DNA from: CAKUFA01 sp963627465
GTDB lineage: Bacteria > Bacillota > Clostridia > Christensenellales > Aristaeellaceae
Reading direction: 5' to 3'
NCBI GenBank assembly: GCA_963627465.1
Contig: CAVGBO010000039.1
Location: 1 to 25,208, forward strand
DNA: 25,208 bases
The translations under genes and the position numbers were made by a program. Below the pieces are notes generated by a model that saw only the letters and a list, made by a program, of their open reading frames with translations, searched no databases and had not been told where the DNA came from. Shown here piece by piece: positions 23,373-25,208 of this stretch. Every line of letters begins with the position of its first letter. Position 1 is the first letter of the stretch.

Positions 23373-24884
23373 TTAATATATTGTTGCACCTGTTTTGTCA
23401 ATAACTTTGTATTCTCCAGAAGTAGCCACAACAGCCCATCCAGTGTTTTCAGAAAAAGAGCCTGCAGAAGAATATTTGAAAGAAATCACAACCTTGCCTG
23501 CTGTATCGATATAGCCCCATTCTTCTCCCATCTTGACCGCAGCAAGTCCGCACGAAAAGTCACTCGCTTCAGAATAAACAGGCTCAATAACAACTTCCCC
23601 CTTGCTATTGATAAACCCACAGTTTCCGTTTTGATCTTTAACAGCGATCAAATCTTCGTAGAATTTAGGGGTTGCTGCGTACACACCATACCTGGAATAA
23701 GAAGATCCAATTGACTCCCATTTATCGCTAAGAATTCTACCATCCTTATCCATTAACATGTAGGAATAATATTCAGACCAACTCGAGCTTCGGGATGCAT
23801 CCTTTTCAGCGACAACACATACACCGTTTGAAAAAGCAGAAATGTCTGCCCATTTACATTCAGAAACTACATTGCCTTCCGTATCAATAACACCATATAA
23901 GCCGTCTTTCTCAACTACGGCCACGCCGTCATTAAACATATCAACGCTTTCCCATTTAGGAGCAATCAACAGATTTTTCTCGAAATTGATAAAGCCGCAA
24001 AGTGTTCCAAAATAACCATAACAGCTAACGCAAGCCAAATTATCGCCAATTGGAGTTACTGACATAACGTCCGAAATGCCAAGAACGTAGGCCTTTTCTT
24101 GACTATCTTCGTAATCACCAAGTTCTTTGAAAATGTTGTAAGCAATAGCATAGTTGCCTTCATCGATAGCCGCCAAACCTTTTGCGTAAGACGCTTTTTG
24201 CTGAACTGTTGCAGCTCGACCTTCGCTATCCTTGTAGTCACCAAGAGAAACAAAGATATCATAGGCAGTAGAAAAATCTTCACACTGTTCTGCCTTGTCA
24301 GCAGCTGCATAGTTCTGCTCATTAATCTTTTCCTGTACTGCCTTTGCCCGATCTGCAGAATCCTTGTAGCTTCCAAGACCGCTAAAAGTATTAAGGGCTG
24401 CAGTTAAATTGCCATCCTGTTCGTAATCATTGGCTACTTTGTAATCGCGTTCCTGAATTTTTTCAGGATATGTCAGTACACGCTCGGCAACATCACGATA
24501 GAGCGTAATTCCCGAAAGTGCTTCAAGGGCACTCTCATATTCTTCAGACTGCTCATATTGCAAACCTGCGTAGTATTTCGTCAGAAGACTACTGTCAAGG
24601 AAGTCGCCAAGACTTGAGAAGTTGGTAACAGCAACAGCATAATTGCCAGATTCGCCTGCAACTAAAGCATTGCAATACATAACGTAACGCGGAGCGTCTG
24701 CATAACTTCCAAGCGAAGCAAACGCAGTGCCTGCATCGGCATAGTTACTGTCTTTAAGCAAATCAATTGCCGCTTCATATTGCTTTGCAATATCGGAACT
24801 CGTTGAAGAGCTATCCGCACTGCATCCACAGAATACAGCTAGACAAACCGTTAAAACCAACATCAGAAAAGTATGTTTTTTCAT
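23373..24884 (-). CDS. Lipoprotein with TPR-like and WG repeats
   Basis: The 503-residue product has a lipoprotein signal peptide with the lipid-attachment cysteine probably at Cys21 (VFCGC), so it is anchored outside the membrane. Residues about 33-270 hold roughly six TPR-like helical units with the recurring pattern G-Y-x-x-A-x-x-x-F-x-x-L-G-x-Y-x-D-S (for example FSGLGSYKDS, FVSLGDYKDS, FKELGDYEDS). The remainder holds about five WG-type beta repeats (DGLYGVIDTEGNVV, NGNCGFINSKGEVV, GEEWGYIDTAGKVV). Both repeat kinds are usual in protein-protein interaction; the ligand is unknown. AGGAGG lies nine bases before the ATG. Its codons are visibly more A/T-rich than those of the neighbouring genes, which may mean a different origin. 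Confidence 0.88.
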   Translation of the reverse strand: MKKHTFLMLVLTVCLAVFCGCSADSSSTSSDIAKQYEAAIDLLKDSNYADAGTAFASLGSYADAPRYVMYCNALVAGESGNYAVAVTNFSSLGDFLDSSLLTKYYAGLQYEQSEEYESALEALSGITLYRDVAERVLTYPEKIQERDYKVANDYEQDGNLTAALNTFSGLGSYKDSADRAKAVQEKINEQNYAAADKAEQCEDFSTAYDIFVSLGDYKDSEGRAATVQQKASYAKGLAAIDEGNYAIAYNIFKELGDYEDSQEKAYVLGISDVMSVTPIGDNLACVSCYGYFGTLCGFINFEKNLLIAPKWESVDMFNDGVAVVEKDGLYGVIDTEGNVVSECKWADISAFSNGVCVVAEKDASRSSSWSEYYSYMLMDKDGRILSDKWESIGSSYSRYGVYAATPKFYEDLIAVKDQNGNCGFINSKGEVVIEPVYSEASDFSCGLAAVKMGEEWGYIDTAGKVVISFKYSSAGSFSENTGWAVVATSGEYKVIDKTGATIY

Positions 24885-24957
24885 CGAGAAATTCCTCCTT
24901 CATTCTCCATCCTTCAGTGTACTTCCGTAACCCCAGGTAACCTTCTTTCCTCCTCTC

Positions 24958-24986
24958 TAATAAATTTGGGGGTTCAATTATTTCAA
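24958..24986 (-). promoter_or_regulatory. Possible promoter for the WG-repeat lipoprotein gene
   Basis: On the - strand TTGAAA (24981-24986) and TTATTA (24958-24963) are 17 bases apart, leaving a leader of about 70 bases. The -10 is poor, so this is tentative. Confidence 0.35.
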
Positions 24987-25023
24987 GAACCTGATTTTAT
25001 TATCCTACGCTGCTGCCAAAAGT

Positions 25024-25106
25024 CACGTGCAAATCGTGCACATTTCCCGTGCGCAATGTGCAAATTACGCATATTTTGGCGTGCATCGACTATTTTCTTG
25101 TGCACA
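25024..25106. repeat. Cluster of GTGC motifs upstream of the WG-repeat gene
   Basis: Six GTGC tetramers occur at 25027, 25036, 25049, 25058, 25081 and 25100. Those at 25027/25036 and 25049/25058 form two imperfect 22-base tandem units (15 of 22 positions match). GTGCAC palindromes are at 25036-25041 and 25100-25105, and CACGTG at 25024-25029. It could be a protein-binding array. Confidence 0.5.
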
Positions 25107-25208
25107 TGGTGAATATTGTTATACCATTGCAAGAATATGACAGTTTCAACACTACATATGAGTACCCAGTATTTTCTATGATATAGCCATATTTTTCTAG
25201 CTTATGAG

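Larger units (their letters stand above)
24885..25208. other. Gene-free AT-rich upstream region at the window edge
   Basis: No convincing coding sequence was found. The stretch holds the WG-repeat gene's leader and possible promoter, and a cluster of GTGC motifs (25024-25106). The final 100 bases are AT-rich with nothing recognisable. A gene may begin beyond the right edge. Confidence 0.5.

Noticed and set aside
25024..25106. A replication origin or DnaA-box cluster
   Set aside because: The repeated core is GTGC, not TTATCCACA-like, and no replication gene is nearby.
1..25208. A mobile element or prophage carrying the nuclease/SNF2 pair
   Set aside because: No integrase, transposase, capsid gene, tRNA attachment site or flanking repeat was found around it; neighbours are housekeeping genes with matching composition.

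Overview
The window looks like a chromosomal segment of a low-to-mid GC Gram-positive, probably a gut-type member of the Clostridia (Bacillota). The reasons are AGGAGG-type ribosome binding sites before nearly every gene, sigma-A style TTGACA/TATAAT promoters, a class A penicillin-binding protein with a long acidic cytoplasmic tail, a secreted L,D-transpeptidase, CvpA, a WG-repeat lipoprotein, and no outer-membrane functions. Genus and family cannot be fixed from this sequence. No tRNA, rRNA, CRISPR array, insertion sequence or phage gene was seen.

Left block (1-7090, + strand): a CofE-like F420-0:glutamate ligase family gene with its own promoter and terminator; a secreted metallo-beta-lactamase-fold hydrolase broken by a frameshift at a C9 run; mnmG (tRNA wobble-uridine modification); a nucleoside hydrolase; a very FucO-like iron alcohol dehydrogenase closed by a perfect terminator; a 324-base spacer holding several hairpins and a promoter-terminator mini-cassette; and an alpha/beta-hydrolase esterase.

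Middle block (7095-20811, - strand): eight tightly packed co-directional genes. In transcription order they are class A PBP, a small PD-(D/E)xK nuclease-like protein, a SNF2 helicase, endonuclease IV (nfo), a NUDIX-HAD fusion, then after an internal promoter a secreted L,D-transpeptidase, CvpA, and a 1282-residue secreted beta-rich carbohydrate-binding-like protein. Spacings are 4-base ATGA overlaps or short gaps, so this is one operon or two overlapping ones. It joins cell-wall synthesis to DNA repair and nucleotide clean-up. The nuclease/SNF2 pair is the strongest candidate for an undescribed functional unit.

Right block (20935-25208): an AraC-family regulator divergent from an MFS transporter. 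They share a 140-base region with overlapping face-to-face promoters and three phased direct repeats that look like the regulator's operators. Beyond a convergent hairpin lies a lower-GC lipoprotein with TPR-like and WG repeats, preceded by a cluster of GTGC motifs at the window edge.
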